A DNA stretch of 64,000 bases from Mariannaea sp. PMI_226 (lineage: Eukaryota > Ascomycota > Sordariomycetes > Hypocreales > Nectriaceae). The notes under the pieces were generated by a model, which was not told the DNA's origin, ran no database searches, and saw nothing but the letters and a program-made list of their open reading frames with translations. Location: contig JANFOG010000001.1 of assembly GCA_024336345.1 (NCBI GenBank), positions 2,542,001 to 2,606,000 of the forward strand, given 5' to 3'. The position numbers were made by a program, and so were the translations under genes. Below, piece after piece: positions 21,061 to 31,916 of this stretch; the stretch's first letter is position 1, and the number at the start of each line of letters is the position of its first letter.

Positions 21061-22569
21061 ATGACCGTCCTCAATCAGGTCCTCGTCGAGGGTAGTCGTG
21101 TCGTCGCGAGAGCCGCCGCTACGACTACCGACTCCAGCGCCAGCGCGACCAGCACTGATGACGGCAAGGACAAGGGCGGTGGCTCTAGTTCTCCCCTCCT
21201 ATTTTTTGTTGCCCTAGGATTTGGTGTCGTTTTCACGAATCTTTGGTGAGACTTTACCCGGGCATCCTCGTTGAACTCTTCTTAAATCTTAAATACCATG
21301 ATACGACTTTGCACGAGGCATCTAGGAACAACCACTAACTCTCTGTCCAGGATCATCGTTGGCGTAAAGTACTGCTTCCGATATAACGCTCGAAATCGAC
21401 AACTTCGAATGAACGAAGATGGAGAACAGATCAATATGGAAAATATGCCGAGGCCTCATCGTCGCCGTCGCGAAAAGAAGTTGATGACCATGGACGAAGT
21501 CAACGACAAGTTCCCTATGATGAAGTACAAGACATGGGTTTCTGATCGAGCGAAAGAAGGACTACCTACGGCTGGCGGCGTCTCTGTATCACCGAGCCGA
21601 GCCAACAGCCTGAGGGATGCTGACGGCATCGTACCTGATTTCACCAAAGATCGCGATTCTACTGATGAACGACCTTCGTCTAGTGCAGCAACCCCTGCGA
21701 AGAAGGATGTAACAACAACAGAAGCAGCAGCTACGACAACAGCAACGACAACAACAACAACAATTACTACTACAACTACTATAACAAAGGCATCCGAGTC
21801 TGAGAAGCCCAAGGAGACACCAACACAGTCAAACGAGAACGGCCAGACTTCCGAACCCCAATCTGGAAATGAAATCTCAGAAGCTCCATTACACCGAATC
21901 TCGAGTGAGGACAGCGATGACGAACAGATTGACGGAGCTCTGCCACCCGAATGCCTCGAAGCCCCCGGCGACAGCTGTGCTATTTGCATTGATACTCTGG
22001 AGGATGATGACGACGTTCGTGGACTGACATGTGGCCATGCTTTCCATGCTGTTTGCGTAGACCCATGGCTCACAAGCCGCCGAGCATGCTGCCCGCTTTG
22101 CAAGGCAGACTATTATGTTCCAAAGCCTCGTCCCGCCCCTGAAGGCGATGCTGCGGGCAATGGTACAAGTCTCGACCCTCGCAATAACACCCGTCTCAAC
22201 CTTCCTACAGGACTTCGTGGCGTATTTTTCAGGCACTTCGGTCGTCAAACTTACCGCCCCGAGAATGGACCTCAGCCTGGTGATCGTCGAGCGGCCGCAC
22301 GTGCTGCGCGACTTAGGCCTGAAGCGCAGGAAACCGAGAATCAAGTGGCGAGTACGACAACAACACCAGAACGACAGCAGGAGCAGCCACCAGCTCCTCC
22401 ATCACCAGAAAACCAGCCTACACAGGCTTCCAACGGTGGCAGGATTTCTTCTGTCCGGAATGTCTTTCGATTCGGTAGAAGATCGAACGAACAGACCAAT
22501 GAGACTCCGGCTGCTGAGGTTACTCCGTCCCAGCTCGAGTCTGGCACCCGTCCTGCCGTTGCGACTTAA
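21061..22569 (+). CDS. Membrane-anchored RING-H2 finger protein (putative E3 ubiquitin ligase)
   Basis: Two exons, 21061-21245 and 21351-22569, joined in phase 2 across a 105 bp intron (GTGAGA donor, CTAAC branch, CCAG acceptor); 467 residues. A Ser/Thr-rich N-terminus precedes one transmembrane helix (LLFFVALGFGVVFTNLW, continuing IIVGVKYCF), and the intron falls inside the codon of its Trp. After a basic RRRREKK stretch comes a disordered region with a Thr tract encoded by ACA/ACT repeats (about 21711-21785). Around residues 280-325 is a C3H2C3 RING: CAIC, then TCGHAFHAVC, then CCPLC. This architecture (short lumenal part, one TM, cytosolic RING-H2) is typical of ascomycete membrane E3 ligases; the target is unknown. 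The Pro/Gln-rich C-terminus lacks other domains. The frame is open upstream to 20632 but has no ATG there and is CT-rich leader. Confidence 0.85.
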
Positions 22570-23219
22570 TTTTGCGAATCTAGTCACCTGTTTTTAATGT
22601 TCAACATCTTTTACGACACGTACTATTACTTTTAGCGATGACTTTCTCTCATTTTCCCAACACACACGGTTTGTTGGCATCACCGTCATGAATCATACGC
22701 AAGGATGATCGAATTATCATTTTATGGAAGGGCAAACCATTTCACCCGCATCACACAACATACTATATAGGGAGGGCGAGCTGCGAATAAACAGAGACGC
22801 TACTTTGAGGGGCCTGGTGAGCATGAATGCCACATATACCCTTGTTGGGGCACACAGAGAGGCAGAGTCTCAATGCTCATGGGAGATGGCAGGCACAACG
22901 ATGGCGGGAGGAATATTGCCTTTGATATATGTTGTTTCTTATAAGAAGGGAGTGGGACGTTACTTGCATGGGCTGGAAAACTAGGGCTTCAGCTGGAAAC
23001 GGAGGGGAGCGCCGGAGTTTTGGTGGGCATATGGGCTCTTCTACAGTTGGCGCAATGATATTATTGTTCCGACCAAATCTGATTGTCATGTGTGCATTGG
23101 TGACCGACCCTACCTCGTAATTGCTTGAGTGTCACCGCATCCAGGTACATGTTTGATTTATGCAATCACCTATATCGCAGGTTCTAATATTATGCGTATG
23201 TAATAGTATCGGTCCCGTC
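22570..23219. other. Convergent intergenic region
   Basis: About 650 bp between the ends of the RING gene and the GPALPP gene. Presumably 3' UTRs; nothing else recognisable. Confidence 0.6.
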
Positions 23220-24164
23220 CTATAAGAAGGAGCCTTTCTGAAATCGACCTCCAAAGTTTGCTGACTTGTTCATCAACTCCCTTCTTTGCGCTGTGCCTAT
23301 CTTTCCTCCTAGAGCCATGTCTTTTTCCTTGTCAAACGCCCTCTTGCTCGGATCATCTTCTTCTTCCACCTTGGCCCCGCTCTTCTCTCTTGCTACCTGG
23401 TGCTCATCGTACAGGCTTTTACCCCGTCGCGCTTCAATGGACGCTGATATTTTACGGTGTCGTTCCTCTTCCTCCTTGGTTCGTGTTGGACCAGTAGAAA
23501 CGCCCTTGGATTGATCTTCGCGGCCGAGCACGGAGGCTTTCAAGCGCTTGAGTTTCTCTTCAGGAGTCTCGGTCCAAATGGAGGAGATGGTAGAAGGGCC
23601 TGAAGAGGAAGACGGCTTGGAAGCGAACTTGCGATTTCGAATTCGTGTTGGATCGCGCTCTGAGTAGGAAGAGGCTTCGGGCGGAGCCAGCATCCAAGAG
23701 TCTCGCTGGGGTTGTGGTTCGGCGCTGGGTAGCTGAGGCCCTAGGACGGGTTTATGAGAATTTGAGGCTCCAGGTGGTGCAGGACCGTAATCATCATCTG
23801 AATCGGATGACGAGTCGGCGTCGTCCACGGGTCGGGTTGAGAGATCGGAGGGAGGCGGTGCTGGCCCTATGTTCCGGTTTGGCGGAGCGGGACCTGAGTC
23901 TGAATCTGAGTCGGAATCAAGAGCAATCTCGTCTCTGTTGTTGTTGTTGCTATTCGGAGGTAGCGATGGGCCAACTGTAGGTTTTGGGGCGCTGGGGGCG
24001 CTAGGACCGTATTCGTCGTCGTCTGAATCCTCGAGATCGATCTCGTCTTGGTTCTTTGATGGAGACTCGCTCCGTTGATGTTTTGGTGGTGGAGATGGTT
24101 CTTCGTCAGAGCTCCGTTTCCTCTTAGACAAGTGTGGGGGAAGTTGGGGTCCAATTGAAGACAT
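23220..24164 (-). CDS. GPALPP motif / DUF3752 domain protein
   Basis: Single exon, 314 residues, starting at the first in-frame ATG (24164). The N-terminal half is disordered and strongly acidic (DSDDDEYG, DSDSDSDSG, DSSSDSDDDYG) and carries repeated GP-x-x-PP motifs: IGPQLPP, VGPSLPP, IGPAPPP, YGPAPP and LGPQLP. The C-terminal half (ETPEEKLKRLKASVLG through the GRFQKGSFL-type end) is basic and helical, matching DUF3752 as found in human GPALPP1 and its fungal relatives. Function is poorly known; the domain occurs in nuclear proteins and the KRKR run near the start could be a nuclear signal. It is transcribed away from VPS8, sharing a divergent promoter of about 0.6 kb. Confidence 0.85.
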   Translation of the reverse strand: MSSIGPQLPPHLSKRKRSSDEEPSPPPKHQRSESPSKNQDEIDLEDSDDDEYGPSAPSAPKPTVGPSLPPNSNNNNRDEIALDSDSDSDSGPAPPNRNIGPAPPPSDLSTRPVDDADSSSDSDDDYGPAPPGASNSHKPVLGPQLPSAEPQPQRDSWMLAPPEASSYSERDPTRIRNRKFASKPSSSSGPSTISSIWTETPEEKLKRLKASVLGREDQSKGVSTGPTRTKEEEERHRKISASIEARRGKSLYDEHQVAREKSGAKVEEEDDPSKRAFDKEKDMALGGKIGTAQRRELMNKSANFGGRFQKGSFL

Positions 24165-24770
24165 GGCGAGCGCAAATTGGCAGATTTGTATCGTCGCGCA
24201 AGGGGAACGGAAAAAGATGAAGACAGCAGTGTCTGCGCGAAGTAAGGTCAGAGTGGAATAGCTCGTCGCTTTTGTGATCGACAGACGGGTAGGTCGCAGT
24301 AGAAAATGGGAACTCACGGACCACTGAAGACGTCACTGGACTGGGCCTAAGGAGCGGCAGCGTTGGCTCGGAGAATCCCCGGCCCGCCCCATTTAGCTCA
24401 CTGCATGCACTGCCCTTCCAAGGCAACGGTCAGCTGTGGTGTATACATACGACGGGAACGAACCACGAAGCTCGATCCAGCTTTCAAGAACAGCCTCAAA
24501 ATCGCCAGACCTATGAAGGGAAGACCGAACACTGCGAAGTAATAAATGGCATTCCAGCACACCTGTCGGCATTCGAACTCCTAAAATTCCTGCCAAATTG
24601 GCCTTAAATCTGACAAATCCGTGGAGACCGACCCAACCATTGACTTGGAGCTCCCCTGTTCCCCGGTGCCTCGTTACAATCACAAGCTCGCTCATTGCTC
24701 TGTGTTTGCGCCAGGCCATGACCTCGACGCGGTAGTACTTTGCGCATGCAGTGATGGAAGCCACGGTGCA
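24165..24770. promoter_or_regulatory. Divergent promoter between the GPALPP gene and VPS8
   Basis: 606 bp separate the two start codons, so both promoters must lie here or overlap the leaders. No TATA box stands out. The VPS8 frame is open through part of it but has no ATG. Confidence 0.6.
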
Positions 24771-27700
24771 ATGGCCGATCCAGAAGACTTAAATCTCTCC
24801 GGAGATATGACCTCAGATGATGGCGACACGATAAAGGACGTCTTGGAAGGGGTTGGTGTAGGTGGAGGTGGAGATGTTGTCGATACCCTCGATGGCCACC
24901 ACAACGACGAAGAATCGAGCGATGACCACTCAACGCCGCCCATTATAATCGCCAATGGCTCAGTCAAGAATCGATATCGAGAAATTATGCTGCAACAGCA
25001 TCTGGATAGCTCAGATGTGAGCTCCTTGACGGGAAGTGATCGCCATGACTTGCCAAGGAGAGCTGGGAGCCCTATCGACTCTGTCTTGTCAGGTCCGGAT
25101 GACTCGCCTTCTGTCCAGGTAAGAGATCTTTATCTATTCCAAAGACCAGCGACCGCTAACCAACCCAAAAGGGATCCCTCATATCTTCTCCTGGGAGCAG
25201 CGTCCTCCCCTCCGTCGCCTCACGCCCTGGCCTTAGCAGTCCTACACCTTCCTTCAGACCTTTCGACCGACGATTCCAATCTCGCATATCCTCCTCAGCT
25301 TTGCAGTCACCTCGTTCGGTATCCCCTGCGTTATTTGCAACACATAGTCGCAATGCATCCCTCAGCTCCCAATTTATTCTCGACCCGAATGACATTGACA
25401 CGCCCACTTCGCCATGGGAAGTGGTTCGGTGGACGCGCCTGCGGAAGCTCAACGGGCAGGCGTTTTCCGAAGCTGGGAAGCGGAATTTTGGGTCACCGAC
25501 CTGCTTGGCAGTTTCGGCATCGATTGTGATTGGCACCTCCAAGGGAATAATACTAGTCTTTGACTATAACCAGAACCTCAAAATGATCATTGGGCCGGGG
25601 ACCAAAGGTAAGGGTTGACGATCGTGTTAGAGATTCAGCTGGCTGACAGAATATAGCCGTCGAATGTGGCCCAATCACAGCAATCGCCATCTCAGCTGAT
25701 CACACAACCATCGCTGGCGGACACGCGAACGGTTACATCTTCACATGGGACACCAATCGAGTGTCGAGGCCCTTTCTGACGATACCACACCTCGACCATT
25801 TGCAAGTCAAGAACAGAACCGCAGATGGGCATATTCCTAATGTCTCAGTTACACACCTTGGATTCCTCGGAACTCGACATACAGCCCTTGTGTCAGCCGA
25901 CGATAGGGGGATGGCCTTCTCTCACCTAGCGACAAGAGGCACTGGCGCACTTGGCAGGACCGTGAAAACCCACCGGATACTTGGTCGATATCCTGATGTG
26001 CCAACACCGGCGGGCAAGGCTGTTAAACCTAGCACTGTCCTCGCCTTTGCGCCCTTGCCTCTGGGAAACGTTGAGCGCTCAACTGATGCTCTTGGGCTGA
26101 CAGCTATGTTGACCCCATATCTGCTTGTTATCGTCTCAACGACACCAGTCGCGCAGACCCAGCATAAGTCAGCAAGGCCGAAAGAAGTACCTGCGCATAG
26201 TGCCATGTCAGGCTGTTTGGCATGGTTCCCAGCTGTTCAACTGAAAGTGCCAGATCCTCATACTGGCAGCGATATCTCGAAGGTCAAGCTGGTGTACTGC
26301 TGGTCAAATATCCTTACTGTATTGGATGTGGATGAGCTCCCTCGCGAGGACAAGGACTCGCCGCCATCCTTCAGATTCAGAGCCAGAAGTAGGTGGAAGT
26401 GCGAGGAAGCCATTGTTGCCGTACAATGGCTGAGTCGCTCAGTTTTAGCTGTCCTGACAATCTCGCAGAGGTTGATTGTCCTTGAGGACAGAACCATGAG
26501 AATGACGGAAGCCTTTGACCTTTTACAAAAGTACATATATCACACCGACTTGTTTTCGAAGCAACTGCATAGCCTTGTGGAACAACTTGATGAGCACGAT
26601 TCATCCATGCATGGAGTTGTGGCAGACGCGTTCTACATGAGTTTCAAGGCATACAAGGGCAGAATATTCCTATTGGGATTTAATGAAGTTTCAATAGGTG
26701 CCCTCTCCAACTGGGCGGACAGATTAATTGCCATGATGGAACATGGTGACTATATTGGAGCAATCCAACTGGCAACCTCTTACTACACCGGCGATGCTGA
26801 CAAACTCACCGTGGGTCTACCTGAGGACGCCAACCTCCGGCACGCCATGGTTCGAGACAAAGTTATGGAAATCATCAGCGCTTCACTTAAATATGCCTTT
26901 GGTCAGCGGCAGAAGCACCAGGGTGATGCTGATGACGACCACATGAAGCAGCTTGCTGAGACATGCTTTGGCGCATGTTTGAACATTGGCAACACTGAGT
27001 TTCTATTTGACGAAATGTATGAGTGGTACGAAGAGGCAGATGTTTCGGGCATCTTTCTTGAATGTCTTGAACCATACATTCTGGAACAAACAATCACCAT
27101 GGTACCGCCCACTGTGGTCAAAGACATGGTCATGCACTTTGTAACCAAGGGGTGGGAGAGCCGACTGGAAGAAGTAATCTGCCACATGGAGACTGCCACA
27201 CTCGATCTCGATCAGATCACCGTGTTGTGCAAGCAGCATAGCCTGTACGATGCATTGATTTACGTATGGAACCAGGCTATGCAGGATTACATCACCCCCA
27301 TGACCGACCTCCTATCCCTTCTGATACCCCTGATGGCCAACGGTGACTTTATTCCCGGCAACATGGCCGATGACTTTTACAGCATCAGCGCACTCAAAAT
27401 ATTCCCATACCTTTCCTATACCTTGACTGGTCGAGTATATCCAACTGGCGGCACTTTGAGCGACGATGTAGCCACAAAAGCAAAGGCAGAGATATACTGG
27501 TTTCTGTTCTCCGGCAAAACTATCACTTGGCCCAAAGGCAGCAAGCACGAGTTTCTCACCATGCCCGGTGCTCAGGTCCAGCCTTCATTCCCATATCTTC
27601 GCTTGATTCTCAAGTTTGACGCGCCAAGTTTTCTGAGTGCGCTCAATGAGGCCTTCGAAGACCCGTTCTTAAACGATTCGCCTGACCAGCAACACGTCAA

Positions 27701-29663
27701 CGGCGGGGCAAAGGGCGAACTACCCGAGGAGCAAATATTCGGTCTCACTATCAACCGCCAATACATCGTATCAATTCTACTTGATGTGATGAATAGCAAT
27801 GAGTTTGCTGCCGAGGATACCATCTACCTTGACATGTTTATTGCAAGGAACCTGCCAAAGTTCCCGCAATATCTGCTCTTCCCTGGTACCACGCTCTCGA
27901 GAGTTCTCACAGGACTCTGCAATTATCCGGGCATTGATCTCGCGGAAGATTCTCAACTCAGTGCGGAATATCTTCTTTCCGTCTATCAGCCTTCCGATAT
28001 GCCGTCACTGATGCCACTCTTCAAGGAGGCGGGCTTTTATCGCATTCTGAAGCGCATTTACAAGACTGACCACCAGTATGGTAAACTGGTTCAGACGTAT
28101 TTTGAAGATGCCGAGGAGCAGGATACAGTTTTTGAGTGCATCGCTGATTGCTTGCGCCCTCGGTCGGGACTTAGCGGCCGCCAGGTCCAAGAAGTGATAG
28201 AAGTGTGCAGCAAACATGCTCGAGATCTGCTCGAGCTTGACGCTGCGCAGTCTGCACGCATATTTGCAGCACAGGATACGAAATTCCATCAGCATATCCT
28301 GAAATCGGGAGAAGATGTACCCGACTTACAACATACCTACCTGAAGACGTTGTTACGATTCAATGAGGCCAGCCCCCAGGATGCTGTGGTTACTGAGCGA
28401 GATCTTGTTGAGCAATACGTCCGACTTATGTGCAAGTTCGAGCCTGGATCCGTCTCCGATTATGTCGGGATGGTCCAGTCAGCAAATCTGAGGCTGGAAA
28501 ACCTCATCCCCACAATGGAAGAGACTGGTGTCATTGATGCAGCAGTTGTTCTGATGGCCCGCGATGGTCAGGTTAAGGAGGCCATGGAACGCTTGGTTAA
28601 GCACCTTGGCACTCTAGAATCGGCAATGCAAGGTCTCTTGGCAGGCACAGAGAACCATGATCATTTGGCCAGCCTACAGTTTGATCTGGAAGACCTGCTC
28701 CAGGCTCTGCAGAAGTATATCCATGTCGGCATCTGGCTTTGCCAGGGTCAAATGAAGTCATCCAAAAAGACCACCGTGGTCCATCAGAAAAAGAAGAAGA
28801 AGCAGTCCGCTGTCGAGGCCTTATCCCCTGATGAAGCGCTCTGGCTGGACTTGATTGAAGCTGGTGTGCGGATTACGAGGAATCTTTCCCCCGCCATCAC
28901 GTCAATTATCGACCACTCAGAAGTGGCAGAGCATTTAGACGGGGAGAAACTACTCGCCCTCCTCCGATCCCTTGTGCAGCACACCTTCACGGCCCTGCTC
29001 ACAACAACGTCAAGTCAAATGGGTGTGCAACCGGGAGCTCGCGTCCTAACAAATGCCGGGGCAAATCTGTCATTCCTCCGTATTCTTCGGGCATTCTTAA
29101 CACAAGCCGCTACGTCCTCACCGAACCTTGCGGATCTGAGGGGAGTCCTTGCATCCATCTTTTCAGCCTACGCTTACGAAGAATCGATTTTACGATTGTC
29201 CAATAGGCTCTTGGAACGCAGCCTCTTCGTCAACGTCAAGCAGTCGGTTGAGTTGCGGCAGCGAGCGTGGCGCCCACGAGGCTCAACTTGCGAAGCATGC
29301 AGCCGACGAGTCTGGGGTCCAGGTGTGTCAGGTGGGATGGTATTTGAGGCATGGGAAGACAAGCAAGCGGATGAAGAGAAGAGGAGGAGAGAGAGACTGG
29401 CTGATCACGCCGACCGTGCTAAGGGAAATAATGGGGAATCAGACAGCAAGTCTAAGGGCAAGGGCGTGGACACGAGGCCATCAAGCATGCTCATGGAGCC
29501 TGCCGACGCAAATGCGGCAAATGGCAAGCAGCAGCCACTGGGGCCTCTAGTGGTATTGGCATGTCGACACATCTATCATCAGAGTTGCCTAGACGCGTTA
29601 CAGGAGCGTCAGGAGAATGGGGCGGGACGAGAGAGAGACTATAGATGTCCGATTGATGGGTGA
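24771..29663 (+). CDS. VPS8: Vacuolar protein sorting protein Vps8, CORVET tethering complex subunit
   Basis: Vps8 is the Rab5/Vps21-binding subunit of CORVET, which tethers early endosomes. Exons 24771-25118, 25172-25607 and 25657-29663 (phases 0 and 1; introns 53 and 49 bp) give 1596 residues. The start is the first in-frame ATG. After an acidic disordered N-terminus comes the Vps8 propeller entry: PWEVVRWTRLRKL, SPTCLAVSASIVIGTSKG and ILVFDYNQNLK, then GGHANGYIFTWD. The long helical middle is the clathrin-repeat region, with YWFLFSGKTI and QYLLFPGT landmarks. Near residue 1040 is a very Lys-rich linker. The C-terminus (about 1473-1596) is a RING-type finger: CEAC, then CRHIYHQSC and a final RCPIDG, in which the expected last Cys is Asp. 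The length is greater than yeast Vps8 (1274) but normal for filamentous fungi. Confidence 0.93.
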
Positions 29664-31199
29664 AAAAGAGGGGGCCGTTGAGAATCAGAGTCTTCCTGCA
29701 CACAGCACACGACGACGAATATTAGAGACAAGGGGAGGATGTTAATGATGATGATTTCTTTTCTTCTCTTCTTGCATGTAAATACTGAGCATTTTATAAT
29801 AGCCGTGGTTATTGAACATACAGAAATTTACTCTGGAAAGCAATTTGAAATGCCAGGGACCCTTGGACAGTCGAGGTTTCAATGTCAAGATTCCCAAGTC
29901 TGGGCGATTACTTGACCGGACCACCCGTATTGCATGAGTTTGTCTCGTCTCCACAGCATCGTCGCCCGACACTGCGGTGATGCAGGCTGCATCAATTTTG
30001 AACGTAAAAATGCAGAACAATATTAAGGCCCTAGAATGTATCCAGATAATGTCCACTTGGACAACTATTAAGATCAGCAATTAATGGAGGTGATAATATT
30101 GCTAGCACTTTGTTCTATGCACGCTGAATACCCAACTTTTTCTTGTTCGTACATGGCTCCATAGTATAGTGACGGCCTCAATGTTAGAATAATTGACATC
30201 AGCTCGTTGATAAGGTTAGAACAAGATGTATAATTAGTTGATAAACGATCATCCATATTTGGTGAATGTGTTTGGCTCCACCACAACATCCTGGCCGCAT
30301 CCATTTTGAACGTAGGAATGCAGAACATTATGGAAGTCCTGAGGGCATGTCCAAATAAGGGTTTTTTGAACAATAGTTAAGGCCAACACTTAATGGAGGT
30401 GACAGTATTGCTAGCGTTTTATTCTATGCACGTTAAGTACCGAACCGTTTCTTCTCCGTGCAGGGCTCCATAACATAGGGCGTAAAGTGAAGTGAAGTGA
30501 AGGTCTCTATGTTAGAATGATTGGCATTGGCTCATTGACAAGGTTAGAGCAAGATGTGTAGTTGACAAACGATCACTCATATTTGTTGAATGTGTCTTGT
30601 CGTCACAAGTGAGTTGACATTGGAGCACGAGAACGGACTCGTGAAGCAAGGTGCATCAGCAATAAACGTCAGAATACAGAATATGAAAGATATAGTACGT
30701 CGCCTTAAAATGGGTTCTACTCTAATAGCAACAATTAATAACAAGAATTAGTCAATGGAGGTGGTCGTATTACTAGCAAATTTTGTTCATGGTTATTTCC
30801 GAAGTCTCTGTAGAAAACTGTCTGCTTGAAGTACGTATTGAAGCTAGCAGAGGGCGGGCGGTAAATGCAAGATACAATAAGAAATATTCACATACAATAT
30901 TCTACCCTTGAGAACTGTTCAATCAACCCACAGGGTGCAGCGTCGAGTACGATGTAGAATAGATATGTTGCATGTCCTAGCTGCCACACCTAAGGTAGGC
31001 AGGAAAGAAGCTGAAGGCCATGTAGTTAGAGAAATGGTACACAGTATCAATTCTGGAATACAGCTTTAGGGAGTAACCTTGAACCAAGAGATAGTGGGGC
31101 GGCAGCTGTAACGTGGGCACCCCACAGTAGACGTTCACAGGAGCTCTCACAGCCCAGACAACGAACTCCAAAACTGCCAGAATCCATGCCTGTGCCACC
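29664..31199. other. AT-rich intergenic region with diverged tandem repeats
   Basis: Between VPS8 and GPI19. Most of it (about 29940-30870) consists of diverged copies of one unit, listed separately. The rest (30870-31199) is the GPI19 promoter; no gene seen. Confidence 0.65.
29935..30830. repeat. Three diverged tandem copies of a ~310-360 bp unit
   Basis: Landmark words recur in the same order: GCATC followed by a TTTTGAACGTA-like run at 29989 and 30297 (weaker at 30653); AATGGAGGTG at about 30083, 30392 and 30754; ATTGCTAGC/ATTACTAGC shortly after; TTCTATGCACG at 30112 and 30420; then AATGTTAGAAT and AAGGTTAGA.CAAGATGT further on. Spacing is 308 bp between copies 1 and 2 and about 356 bp between 2 and 3. 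Copies differ by many substitutions and small indels, and copy 3 is the most degraded. No open frame or terminal inverted repeat was found, so its nature (old satellite or duplicated non-coding unit) is open. Confidence 0.8.
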
Positions 31200-31916
31200 A
31201 TGTCAATAACCTCGGACGACGAGGACGAAATCCTCTCTGATAACCAGTCTGCGAGCTCATCAGGCGAAGACTCTCCGCCGCGCCAGCTGTCGTCGCAGAA
31301 CTTCTTCGCCCCCCCGTTCTACGGCCGTCCACCCACACCACTACCTCCATCGCCGTCGCTCACCTCGCTCTTGCGCCCGTCGAGGCCAACAACTCCAGAC
31401 GCCTCTGACGATGATGCCCTCGCGCCTGTGCCTCGCGCCGCTCCCAAAGTCCCGACGTACGAATACTATGGCTTCGTCCTGTACCTCTTCAGTAGCCTGA
31501 CCTTCCTCATCTACTTGCTCTGGGGCTACCTACCCTCGCCCTTCCTGCACGCCATGGGTATCTACTACTACCCGAACCGCTGGTGGGCGCTCGCCATACC
31601 CGCCTTTATTGTCATGACGCTGTGCTACATCTACGTCGCGCTCGCAGCCTACAACACCGAGATTCTGACGCTGCCGCTCTCCAGCGTCGAGACCATTGTC
31701 GACGGCGCCGGCCACCTGGCCGAGATTGACGCCAAGGGCCGCCTACGCATGAGCCGCAACCGCGAGCGCAAAGTGCAGGAGAATGGAAAGTTGCGATGGC
31801 GCGAGATTTGGAGCGAAGGGACGGACGCTGTGATGGATATCCCCCTTGCTGGAGTTTGCGAGGTGCTCTACGGAGAGGGCAGGGAAGATGAGGGTGATAA
31901 GAGAGGAGAGGAATGA
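31200..31916 (+). CDS. GPI19: GPI-GlcNAc transferase subunit PIG-P / Gpi19
   Basis: PIG-P/Gpi19 is a small subunit of the ER complex that adds GlcNAc to phosphatidylinositol, the first step of GPI anchor synthesis. Single exon, 238 residues, ATG in a CCACCATG context. The first about 85 residues are acidic/Ser/Pro-rich and disordered. Then comes the family signature YEYYGFVLYLFSS followed by a first TM segment, a lumenal loop with YYYPNRWW, and a second TM segment (ALAIPAFIVMTLCYIYVAL). The cytosolic C-terminus contains LSSVETIVDG and DIPLAGVCEVLYG, conserved in fungal Gpi19. The long disordered N-terminus is usual for filamentous fungi. Confidence 0.9.
   Translation: MSITSDDEDEILSDNQSASSSGEDSPPRQLSSQNFFAPPFYGRPPTPLPPSPSLTSLLRPSRPTTPDASDDDALAPVPRAAPKVPTYEYYGFVLYLFSSLTFLIYLLWGYLPSPFLHAMGIYYYPNRWWALAIPAFIVMTLCYIYVALAAYNTEILTLPLSSVETIVDGAGHLAEIDAKGRLRMSRNRERKVQENGKLRWREIWSEGTDAVMDIPLAGVCEVLYGEGREDEGDKRGEE

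Noticed and set aside
29935..30830. Transposon with terminal repeats
   Set aside because: The repeats are tandem and in direct orientation; no terminal inverted repeats, target duplication or transposase frame seen.
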